Assembly: GCA_916610825.1 (NCBI GenBank)
Contig: OU744452.1
Coordinates: 7,844,021-7,908,020, forward strand
Length of the DNA stretch: 64,000 nt
Direction of reading: 5' to 3'
Origin: Haliclystus octoradiatus
Taxonomy: Eukaryota; Cnidaria; Staurozoa; Stauromedusae; Haliclystidae
The translations under genes and the position numbers were made by a program. Of the stretch, positions 26,401 to 38,400 are shown piece by piece (position 1 is the stretch's first letter; the number at the start of each line of letters is the position of its first letter). Under the pieces are notes generated by a model. That model was not told the origin of the DNA. It did not search any database and was given only the letters and a program-made list of their open reading frames with translations.

Positions 26401-29400
26401 GTTGTTTGTATAGTTGTATCGTCTACTATGTTTGCTGTTGTCGACGGTAAAGTAGTTATGGTTGGTCTCACTGTTTCTATTGATTCTGTAGTTGTTGTTT
26501 CTTCTTCGTCCGTGTCATTTCCTTCACCAGATCCTCCTGTATCTTCATTGCCGTCAGGAGCTGAAATTGTTGTCTGATATTGATATGGTAAAGATGGCTG
26601 TTGTTGCTGGTTTGTCGGTTGAGCTGCCTGTGGAACGGTTTGCTGTTGTTGTTCTTGTTGTTGTTGCTGGCTAGTTTGCGGAGCTGCCTGTGGAACGTTG
26701 TGCTGTCGTTGCTGCTGGTTAGTCGGTTGATCTGCCATGTGAACGTTCTGCTGTTGTTGACTTGGTTGATTCGATTGCCATGATGCTTGTTGCGGTAGCT
26801 TTGTTGGTGTAACTGGAAATGAAGGATTCTGTCTGGCTTTTGTTGCTGAAGTAGTTGTTTGTATAGTTATAGCGTCTACTATGTTTGCTGTTGTCGACGT
26901 TAAAGTAGTTATGGTTGGTCTCACTGTTTCTATTGATTCTGTAGTTGTTGTTTCTTCTTCGTCCGTGTCATTTCCTTCACCAGATCCTCCTGTATCTTCA
27001 TTGCCATCAGGAGCTGAAATTGTTGTCTGATATTGATATTGTAGAGATGGCTGTTGTTGCTGGTTTGTCGGTTGAGCTGCCTGTGGAACGGTTTGCTGTT
27101 GCTGTTGTTCTTGTTGTTGTTGCTGGCTAGTTTGTTGAGCTGCCTGTGGAACGTTTTGCTGTCGTTGCTGCTGGCTAGTCGGTTGATCTGCCATGTGAAC
27201 GTTCTGCTGTTGCTGACTTGGTTGATTTGATTGCCGTGATGCATGTTGCGGTAGCTTTGTTGGTGTAACTGGAAATGAAGGATTCTGTCTGGCTGTTGTT
27301 GCTGAAGTAGTTGTTTGTATAGTTGTAGCGTCTACTATGTTTGCGGTTGTCGACGGTAAAGTAGTTATGGTTGGTCTCACTGTTTCTATTGATTCTGTAG
27401 TTGTTGTTTCTTCTTCGTCCTTGTCATTTCCTTCACCAGATCCTCCTGTATCTTCATTGCCATCAGAAGCTGAAATTGTTGTCGGATATTGATATTGTAG
27501 AGATGGTTGTTGTTGCTGGTTTGTCGGTTGAGCTGCCTGTGGAACGGTTTGCTGTTGTTGTTGTTGTTGTTGTTGTTGTTGCTGGCTAGTTTGCTGAGCT
27601 GCCAATGGAACGTTTTGCTGTCGTTGCTGCTGGTTAGTCGATTGATCTGCCATGTGAACGTTCTGCTGTTGTTGACTTGGTTGATTTGATTGCCATGATG
27701 GTTGTTGCGGTAGTTTTGTTGGTGTAACTGGAAATGAAGGATTCTGTCTGGCTGTTGTCGCTGAAGCAGTTGTTTGTATAGTTGTATCGGCTACTATGTT
27801 TGCGGTTGTCGACGGTAAAGTAGTTATGATTGGTCTCGCTGTTTCTATTGATTCTGTAGTTGTTGTTTCCTCTTCGTCCTTGTCATTTTCTTCATCAGAT
27901 CCTCCTGTATCTTCATTGCCATCAGGAGCTGAAATGGTTGTCTGATATTGATATGGTAGAGATGGCTGTTGTTGCTGGTTTGTTGGTTGAGCTGCCTGTG
28001 GAACGTTTTGTTGTTGTTGTTGACTGGTTTGATTTGCTTGCCACGCTAACTGATGTGATGGTTTTATTGGTGTTACTGTATTATAAGTGTTACCTCTTCC
28101 TGTTGTTGTTGGCCGTTTTGTACTAGTTGTCTCTGTGGCTGCTACTGTTGAATGAATTCTAGGTGTAGGCTTTGCTGTAAATTCGCTTGTGTTTTTGTTT
28201 TCATTTTCCTCGTCATCTTCGTCATTAGACTCGTCTTCATCTGCACTGCTTGTTGATGGAGAATGTGTTGTTGTTCTATAGTTATATGTTGATGATGTGT
28301 GATCAGTTTGTGTCGTTGGAGTAATTACAGCTGCTGGGTGGCCAATCCCTTCTGCTGCAGTTGTCTGAATTAATTGTTTTTCTGTTGTTTTTATTTGGTA
28401 TTCCTCCTCATTCTCTTTACCGGATACCTCATTGCCTCCTGCATTGTTATTCCTTTGATTATTCATTGTTGTTGGTAGAAGTTTGTATGGAGATGATGGC
28501 TGTTGTGGATTATTGGTAGATTGTGCTGCTTTTGCAATATGCTGCTGTTGACTAGGATGATACGGCTGTTGATGTAATGGTAGCTGTGAAGACAACGGGG
28601 CGTTTTGCTGTTGATTGGCTTGACTTTGTGACCATGTTGGTTGCTGAAGCTGTTTATCTGGCATTACTGCAAAAGTAGGATTGCTTTTTTCTGTAGTTGC
28701 CGAAACAGTTGTTTCTATCTTTGTATCTGTTGCTGAGGTTGTAGCTGTGATTACTGAAGTACTTTTTGGTGATTTTATCTTTGTTACAGTTTCAGTAATT
28801 ATATTATTTTCATCTTCATTACTTTCCTGACCAGACGCCTCCTTGTTTTCCTTTTCAATTATTGTCTGCTCCTTTAACGGTATCGATGGCTGTTTTGGTG
28901 TGGAGGTTGATTGCTTGCCAGGTGGAACATTTTGCTGTTGTAAGGTCTTTGTTAACAATGGTTGTTTGGATGATGTTGTCGTAGGAGACACAGCAGTGTA
29001 TGTATATGGTAAAGATGGCTGTTGAGGTTTGGCAGTTGTATGAACTGCTTGTGGAAGCTGTTGTGCCACTTGTTTTGACTGTGTGGTTGGTGTATCGGCA
29101 AATTGTTGATTGACTGCCTCAGTCACTGTGCTACTGAGTGTTTGATACGTGTTTGTTGTGGTGGCTGTTGATGTTGATTGTGATGGGTATGCTGTGATTG
29201 CTTGATTTTCAGTTTGCTGCATATTATTGCTATATTCTCCACCTATTCTTTGATTGATGAGTGGTTGACGTGCTAGCGTTGGCTTTTCACGTGTAGATGT
29301 ATATCCTGTAGGGTGATGTAACGTCGTAGTTGTAGATGGAGTTGATGACTGAGTAGATGTTGTTTGATCATTTCCCTGCGGCTGTAGGTTTGATGATAGA

Positions 29401-32400
29401 AGTGCTGAGCCTGATTCTACGCTGGTCTCCAATTTATTGACGTTATAAGGCATTGATTGTATTGGAGGGAAACTGATAACCTCGACTACCTTGTGATGAT
29501 GTGTTGTTGTCTGTGTGTCTTTATTACTACTGGAAACTGCTCCCGTTGTTGTCGTTCCTTGTTGTGTTGTGTGTTCATCTATTGATGTTTCTATTTTAGT
29601 GGCTGGATTTTTTGTTGATTTTGAATTGTTCTTTGAATTTGTTTCTGTTTCATATGAGTTTGTTGCAGGGTATGATGATGTATATGGCTGACTGTCAGCT
29701 ATTGGATCAAATACAGCCTTGGCAGGACTATTTTGAGTACCAGGGTTAACTGGTACTGTCCATGCACCTGTCTTGGGATTTGTTACCCCATTGTTGACAA
29801 CAGTATAAGGTTTATTTGGTAAAGGATATATATTACCTTGATAAGGATTCGTCTGTGTCGATGATATGTGCAATGGTTGTGTTTGTGGTACTTGTTTTTC
29901 TGTAACTTGTGGTAGTGAGGTAATAGTCATTTGTTCTGTTAATGGTTTGAATGGTAGATTGTTTTGACTGCTTGTCACCGGCTTTTTATCTTCGGCTACT
30001 GGTTTTACACCTTGAAGTTGATTTGAAGACAGTTGTTGTTGTATCGGCTGATATATACCGACAGGCTCTTTTGTTGTTGCTGCGATTGGTACTTGCTTGG
30101 GTGGATCGTACTTTTTACTGTCGTCTATCTTTGGCTGATACTGAGGCTGAATTTTAACGGCAGCAATTGTATTTTCTATTGGAATATATCCAGGAATCCT
30201 TAAAGGTGTAAATGGCGGGTACACTGTACTCAGCATAGGTTGTTTTGAACCACCTGATGCCCTCAGTGTTGGTGTGGTGACGACAGCTTGAAAAGGTATT
30301 GGCCTGGTGAATGTCATTGGAAATGTAGGATATCTTTCTCTTGGATTTTCTGTGGGACGCACGTCGTGATGGGCAGTCTTTGAGGGACTCTTATGACTAT
30401 AGATTGTAATTCCTGGTGCATGATGTTGTGCTTTTAATGGTTTTTCTTCATATTTGTTTTTCAAAGCACTGATCGGCTTTTTCATTTCGCTAGGGTTAGG
30501 TGAAACCTGGTTAGTTTGTGGTTTTCTCGCAACCTGAGGCTTCTTATTCTTTACACCCTTGAATTTACTGTCATTTTGATTCTGCTGCATCCCGGTTTGT
30601 TTATGACCAGGATTAGCAACACTTAACTGCTGGCTACTTTGTTTTTGAAATATTGGTAACGGTGAGATGACATTATCTAGAGGTACCGAAGCAGTATGAA
30701 TATTTTGGCCATATGAGGATCCCCATATTTTTGTTTGTTGCTGTTGCTGGTTCTGAACGTGCTGTATGACGGGCTGCGGCATTTGTTGTAACGGGGCCAT
30801 AGCTGAGGCCATATTTGCAGGAAGTTGGATGGGTGATTGGGGTTGATTGTTATTAGTACATGGCCAGTGGATAGGAAGACATTTAAAAAATATCATTTTA
30901 AGGTTTGGATTTGTTAATAAATTAACCGATGTCATTGGGTTCATTAAAGGTTTACTTCCATTTGTCGAAGTAGCTACTTGTTGTGCTGGTTTGTTACTAA
31001 GCAGTGGTCCATTCAGAACTGGCTGTGTGGAAATAGATGTCGTTGATGTTGTGGGGTGTGTTGTCCCGGCCGTGCTAGTCATAGTTTGAGTTATTGCTAT
31101 TGTTGTTGATGCAACAGTGCTGGTCATAGTTTGAGGTGTTGTTATTGGTGTTGTCCCTACCGTGCTAGTCACAGTTTGAGGTGTTGTCATAGTTTGAGGT
31201 ATTGTGATTGGTGATTGGGTTGAAGTTGTACCAAATGTTGTTGGTAATGTAGTACTTTCAGATGTTGTTTGAATCAGTCTAATCTTGTGTTCAAATGATG
31301 ACTTAGTTGTTGGTGCTTCTGTAGGTTTTAGTGTTGTTTTCTCTTCATTGTTCTTATTCTTGGATGATTTTGAACTAATTGAAATACCAGCTGAAATTTT
31401 CTTGTTGCTCATTTTTCCTTTTTCTCTTGAATTTTGAGATTCCGTCTTTGCTTTTGTCTGTTCGTCCTGGTTTGGTTTTCTTGAATTTGTTGTTTGTAAT
31501 GTTGTAGGTTTATGATTTATTCGAAATAAACCATGCTCAAAAGGATGGTGGTGAGTGTTTGCTTCTGTTTTTGATGATGAACTCTGTTTCATTTTTTTCA
31601 TCGTTGTCACCTTGTTAGTAGGCTTTGATGCTCCTAATGTCACTTTCCAGCTATGTTTTGGTCGTTTTTCTTGATCATTACCAGATACCAAGTTTTGCTG
31701 TTTTAAAGATGAGAATGTCGGTCGCTTTACCCCTGACAACGATGTCGATTGGTTATTTCTATCATTCGGGATGAGACTTGTTGTTTCTGCTCCATGAACT
31801 GCTGCTGTTGGTTTCTTTTTTGCCACTTGTTTCTTACCAGATGAGGTAGGTTTTTTCTTAGATTTGCTAGCTCTATGCTTTGATGTTGGCTTTTGATGAG
31901 CTTCTGCCTTGTTTGTTTGTGTTGGTGACCACGAACTCCATTGCTTCATCCATGGCCAACTAAGTCGATTTGGTCGTTGCCATGGCTTTTTTGCTGGAAT
32001 TTCTCCAGGGAAAGGTTGGAGCATAGCTCCAGGACCCTGGTAAGGATAGGGAATATTTTGTGCATAAGGATTTTGCTGTTGCGCTGTTGCAAGCTGGTTA
32101 GGATACCCATTCCTACCATAAGTAGGATAAAATATTTCTGTTTGTCTAGCAGGCTGAGTAGGTGTCTCCTGAGGATCAATTTGAATTGTTCCTTGCGTTG
32201 TGATGCTTGGCACACCTTGCTGCAATGTTGTGCTCCAATCTGTTTGTATGACTGTTGATTTAGTAGTTGCTTTTGTCCCTTTTTTTGCACTTGACTCGGA
32301 TGTGTGCCTCCCTCTAGTTTTGATCGTAGATGATGCAGCTTTTGTTGTATTTCTTTTTATTTTAGGTGTCGGTTGAACAGAATTATCCTGCGTAACTTTA

Positions 32401-35400
32401 ATTGGCACCTTCTCTTTTCCTTTATCTCTCTCTTTCCCATCATCCATCAGCTTATGTAAAAGATCACCTATATTGATTGGTTTAGGATGTTTTCGTTGAT
32501 GTGCTTTCATCTCAAGTAGACCCCAATCATCCTTAGCTGCTTTATGTAACAAATCTCCAACATTTTCAGTTGGTTTAATTTTGTTTTTAAAATATGTAGT
32601 CCTGTGATGATGAGTCTTTTTATGGTGCTTCGTTTTCCTAACATCACTCTTACGATGTGCTTTCTTTGTTGGTTTAGGTTGTATTACATCAGGTTCAGTT
32701 GCTAAATGACGTGACATATCATATTGATCGCCTTCTCCTTCCTCATCACTAGGGTATGCAATGTCATCATGGTAATAACCATTATCATTAAGAGGATAGT
32801 AATCCCCGTCTGGTTCGTAATTCATTGGGTCATATTCCCCTTCTGGTGCTTCAAAGTCTCGATCTTGTAATTCAACTACAGGAGATCTTCTCTTTGTAAT
32901 CTTCTTAGTTGGTTCCAATTCTCTTTTGCCTTTATGTGCTGCAGCTCGTGGTCTTAGACTATCCAACACCATTTGCTTCGGGTAAACACTTTTGCTATGC
33001 ATTGTAAAATGACTTTTCTTACCTAAATCAGGTAATAACACACGCTTTTGATCATCTGACGCATCGTTGTTTACTTTATAAAATGCTGGTTCTTGCTGCT
33101 GTTGTTGTTGTAAACCTTGTTTATCAACAACAGATTTTCGATTATTATGTGATCCCTTTTGCGACTTAAGTATTGATACATTTTCGTCACTCACATATTT
33201 TCTTCTTCTTGCAGTAGCCAAACCAATTCTTTTCCTTCTTGATTTTACTACTTGATGAAGTATTGTTGTGTTGTTTTGTTCATTATTTGCTACTACTTCA
33301 GTTTCTAATTCCGTAATACCTGTTTCTTTCATATTTGGTATTTCCCCTGTAGAATTGAGATTATGTTGATCTAATTCTTTATCATAAGTTTGTGCAAACC
33401 ATGTACGGTCTTCTTTGTTAAAAACAGGCACCATTCCAATCTTTCTATTTACTTTTGTATGGTTCTTTTTTAATCCTTCTTCTAAATTTTCTGTTGCTTC
33501 ATTTTGATTATTTGGAAATACTTCATTTTCATTCGTATCACTTAACATATCCTCGTCATGAGGTAGTTCTTTTGCAGATTTATTTTTTAGTAATTGTATG
33601 GGAGTATCCTTCATTATTTCCAACCCTTTGGATATAATTTCTGTTTCATTGATGTTTTTCACATGAGATGTTTGTTGTACTGTAGATTCTGTACCTGCAT
33701 CTTCATGCTCGTCATTATCTTTTGTTGAGTCATACATAGTATGAGTATCTTCATATTCCGGTTCATCCCCAGAACTTGGTTCTGTTACAATTTCATTAAA
33801 TATATCTACTAGTCCTCGTTGCTCATTCCTAGAAATAGGGTGTACTTTATCAACATTGTTTGAAGAATTGTTTAAGATTTTCAGATCTTCATTGAGTTGT
33901 GTACTGCCATCATCTGTACTTGCATCATCAAAGTCATTACCACTACCGTCTTCCACTACAACTTTTTCAATATTATGCCAAAATGAATTCCAGTCTTTCT
34001 TTTGCCGATTATTTATTTGTTTACTGTCATTTGTCTGACGTTTAAAACGATCCTTACTACCGACATTATCATTGTCAATATTTTCTTCGGCGTTGGAGAA
34101 GTCATTATCAACATCTTCGATGCGTGGAAAATTTTCCTCATCATTTAATGAAACCACTGTATTGTATTCTTGTAATTTCTGATATGGTTGGGAATCGGCT
34201 TCTTGTTTGCGATTCCTTGTTTTGTACAATTGATAATCTTTACTTTTGAGGTTTACATTATTTTCTATAGCTGAACCTGAAAAGATAAAAATTGATATAG
34301 ATCGATTGTAGCAGAAAATTTGATATTTATGTTTACATTTACTAATGTGTTATTGGATAGTCTGCATTATGCATTGGTTGCGCCAATCGATTACACATGA
34401 TTGCATGTTATTTACAAATGAGTAAAGAAAACACCCCGCGTAAATAAATGGATGTAAAGCTCTTGTGGAGCACTTTTTGGATTCATTTAGTCAGAACATT
34501 GTTGAGCTTGTGTAGATCAAATGTTTCGTTCATTTAGCCGGGGCCTAATCGATAATGAAAACGTGTATGACTATTACCAAGATATTATAATAGAACCAAG
34601 ATAGTCTAACTCAGATTTGGGTTTTAAACACATTTAAACAGGCCATAATATTTTATTACTTTGTGAAAATCAACCAAATAAATTGTAGTTAACATCCTAG
34701 CATTGAATGATTCAAATTTAAAAACGACGTCTTTGTGCGACATCAATAACATCCTCAAAAGTCTGTCTTTGTTGACCCAATATCGATCATTTCCAAACAT
34801 TTAGATCTGTTTTGCCACGGCAAAATCACTGAGAATTGGCCTCAAAAGCTATTTAAAGATCATCTCGTTTCGATGCGAAAAAATTACCGGGGCTAATCAA
34901 ACAAACAAACTTGTTTATCTTGAAAAGTAAAACATTTATTCTCGCGATTCAGATGGAATCATGAAACCCGGTTCTGTTTGATTTTTTGCCACGTGCGACA
35001 TTTCAAACATATTGAATATCAGCAATGTTTAATAAATGTTTTACTTTTCACAAGAAAGTAAGTTTGTTTGTTTGATAGACTTGTGAGTATGTTATTGATA
35101 TCGTACAAAGGCGTCGTTTTTAAATTTGAATTATTCAATGCTTAAGGATGTTAAATACATTTTATGTGGTTGATTTTCACAAAGGTAAGATAATATTATG
35201 GCCTGTTTAAAACTCTTTAAAACCCAAATCTGAGTTAGACTATCTTGGTTCTATTATAATATCTTGCTATCACTAACCGCTCTATTACAAACAGCTCTTG
35301 TTAGTTTTCCAGTAATCGGAAGAATCTAGGTTATCTCAAATTGATGTTCCAAAATTATCACAATATAAAACCAATTATATTATCTTATGTTTGAAATATT

Positions 35401-38400
35401 TAATAAGCAGGCCACTATGCAATAACAAAATTGTGGAGTGTGGATAGGAGGCATCATTTTATATTATACGCATTAAATGTTTTTACTTCACAATATGTCA
35501 ATCATTCAGATTTTCCGCGCAAAAGGATTTCGACTCATCTTTGTTTCCTATTTTAAATTTTTTTTAATCTTATTATATTATTTTAAATAACATTCATATA
35601 ATTACCTTTTTTTAATTCATTATAATTAAGCGCACATGACACCAAAAAATGTTTTTCCGGAATCGAGTAACCCATGCAAAATAAATAGGGATGGCGACAA
35701 TAATTTTTCAATTTGGATTCTTATAAGCTGATATACAAAGCGTTTGCCATTGTTCAAGTAGTCAACACCTTGTTCCATGATACGTGTTGATCCAGTGCTT
35801 TAACACCTTTTTGACAGAAAATATCCATCGAAGTCTAATAAAACCTTTCTAAACTCTACAATTCACGTTCAATTTCAGTCATATATGGCCAACAAGGTGT
35901 CCCAAAGATATGGGCATATCTCATATCTGGACTGGGAAGTGAACAATTTCTTTTCCCGAGAAAAAAGTTACGATTTTTTAGAGTCTAGACTTTGTTATTT
36001 TTCCATTGTGGGATCTCTTGTCATTTCAACATGAGTTCCGACTTTCGAAGTAGCACTATTTCTGAAATATTGTACTTTTAACATTAAATAACTCAGTTTA
36101 TAAGAGTCCAAATTGAAAAATTATTGTCACCATTCCTATTTATTTTGAATGGGCTACTCGATTCCGGAAAATCATTTTTTGATGTCATATGCACTTCAAG
36201 CGTATCTACATCATTATTGTTATTTGCCGCTCTATCAAATCAAGATATTACGCTTCCGCAATGTTATATCTACTATTACCATTGCACCTTATGAAGTGCC
36301 AAAAGGCTCGCTACTACTTCTTGTTCGGCGCGGTACTTGTTTTGGAGATCCCGTTACTTCTCTTTGCGATCGCGCTACTTGTTTGGAGATCTCGTCACTT
36401 CTTTTGGCGATCGAGATACTTGTTCAGAGTTTCCGTCACTTGTGAGAGAATCACGTCACATACAAATTTAAAGATAATCATAGCCGTGACAAGTACAGTT
36501 AGCGGTGACTTATTTCAAGATTTCTAACTCTTAATCGTAGAAAATAAGGATTCGGTAAAAATGTAACACAGTGAATAATGTACGAAAAATTTTCATTTAC
36601 AATAGCTTGTGTAATCATTTTTGCTTAATGGCTGTAATTCATTTAACGTAACATTTGTAAGTTTGCTGCATATTTCAGTAACAAATAATGTATTATTAAT
36701 ACTATAGTCTAATAATTTACGAAAAAGGCTTTTTCCTCATCTTTGTGTCTATAGTCTAATAATTTATAAATGAAAGTCGACAATTTCTAAAAATATAATA
36801 TTTTATTTAGATTCAATGGCAATATATTCGTTATGAGACTTGATTGACTAGTGTAATGACAATCACCCAATCTATAATTTTTTTCATTGCCTGTAAAAAC
36901 TCTCCTTTCAATCATTTTGTTTGCTTGAAGTTTTTGTGTGGTTTCGAGTAGTATTCGGTAAAATATTAAGACAATTATTTATAATTAACTTGTATGCAGA
37001 TACTGAGTAAATTCGTAATTTATTCACACTTTCTTTCCATCAAATCTAAATACAATATTGTAGTTTTAGAAAGTGTCATATATAAATTATTAGACTATCT
37101 AGAATTGACACAAAATGATGCAAAGTTAAGCCTTTTCCGTAAATTATTAGACTATGGAAATAATTATACAATATTCGTTGAAATATGCAACAAACTTACA
37201 ACACGACCTTTAATGAATTATAGCCATTAAACAAAAATGATTATACAATTAACTATTGTAAATTAGTATTTCTCGTACATTTCCCTGTGTTACATGTTTA
37301 CCGATTCCTTATTATCTACGATTTAGCATTTAAAATCTTGAAATAAATCACCGCTAACTGTACTTGTCACGGCTATGATTATCTTTAAATTTTGTATGTG
37401 ACGTGATTCTCTCACAAGTGACGGGAACCTTGACAAGTATTTCGATGGCCAAAATAAGTGACGAGATCTCCAAACAAGTAGCGCGATTGCAAAGAGAAGT
37501 AGTGGGATCTCCAATACAAGTAACACGATCTCGCAAACAAGTAACGCGATCTCTAAAGAAGTACCGCGCCGAACAAGAAGTAGTAAGTGAGCCTTTTGGC
37601 ACTTCATAGCACCTTCACCATAGACTTACATAGACTGCGGATCCCATTGACAGGCTTTGAGGAAACGCGTAGCGACCATGAGCATCCATAGTAGCTGACG
37701 CATAGGACCAAACCAGCCGCTTGAAAAATGCGTAATTTCAAGTCACATTTTGAGCAGATTTTGCGTGTTGATTAATTGCAAATACAAAATTAATAAAAGG
37801 TTAAACCCCTGACTTGAGTATAATAGTACTAGAAAAGGTCGAACTGTAATGTAATATTACACTTAACTTAATGCCTTGAGCTAATAAGCTCCTCCAGGGG
37901 ACATGGCACTTCACAGAAGAACAATTTCTGGTTTCACAGCTGAAAACCGGAAATTTCAAAGCAGAGATCCAAAATCGTAAATTTGAAACCCAAAAAATTT
38001 AAGCATAGTGCCAAAATCGTACCTTAAAATAGTGGCACATCCACGTATAGCGCCTATATGGAAGTACCCTCCGCGAAGCTCCCTCGGATTCTGCAGTACT
38101 CTCTTGTATTACTCAAGGGAGAACCGTGGTTAATATCCGCATGCGTTTCAATGAATGCTGTATATCCCCCTTGGAGAACAATATATTTGAGAAACTCCGT
38201 GAAAGCTTATTAAAAATTATTCTTCAAATTGTAATAAACTATACAAAGAAATTGAATAAAAAATGTTTTGAATTTAGTCGAAATTGATTAAGTTTTTAAC
38301 ACTTATTATAATTTAGGTTCTACATTCAATTTAGGTTCTTAGGTTCCACATGCGTTGCCTATAATAATTAATTAACTCTATAATAATGACTGCAGGGTCA

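Noticed and set aside
36149..36527. Plus-strand open frames of 98 and 112 codons, mirrored by minus-strand frames at 37323-37607
   Set aside because: They are the two arms of one fold-back element translated in both directions; the repeats, not selection, keep the frames open.
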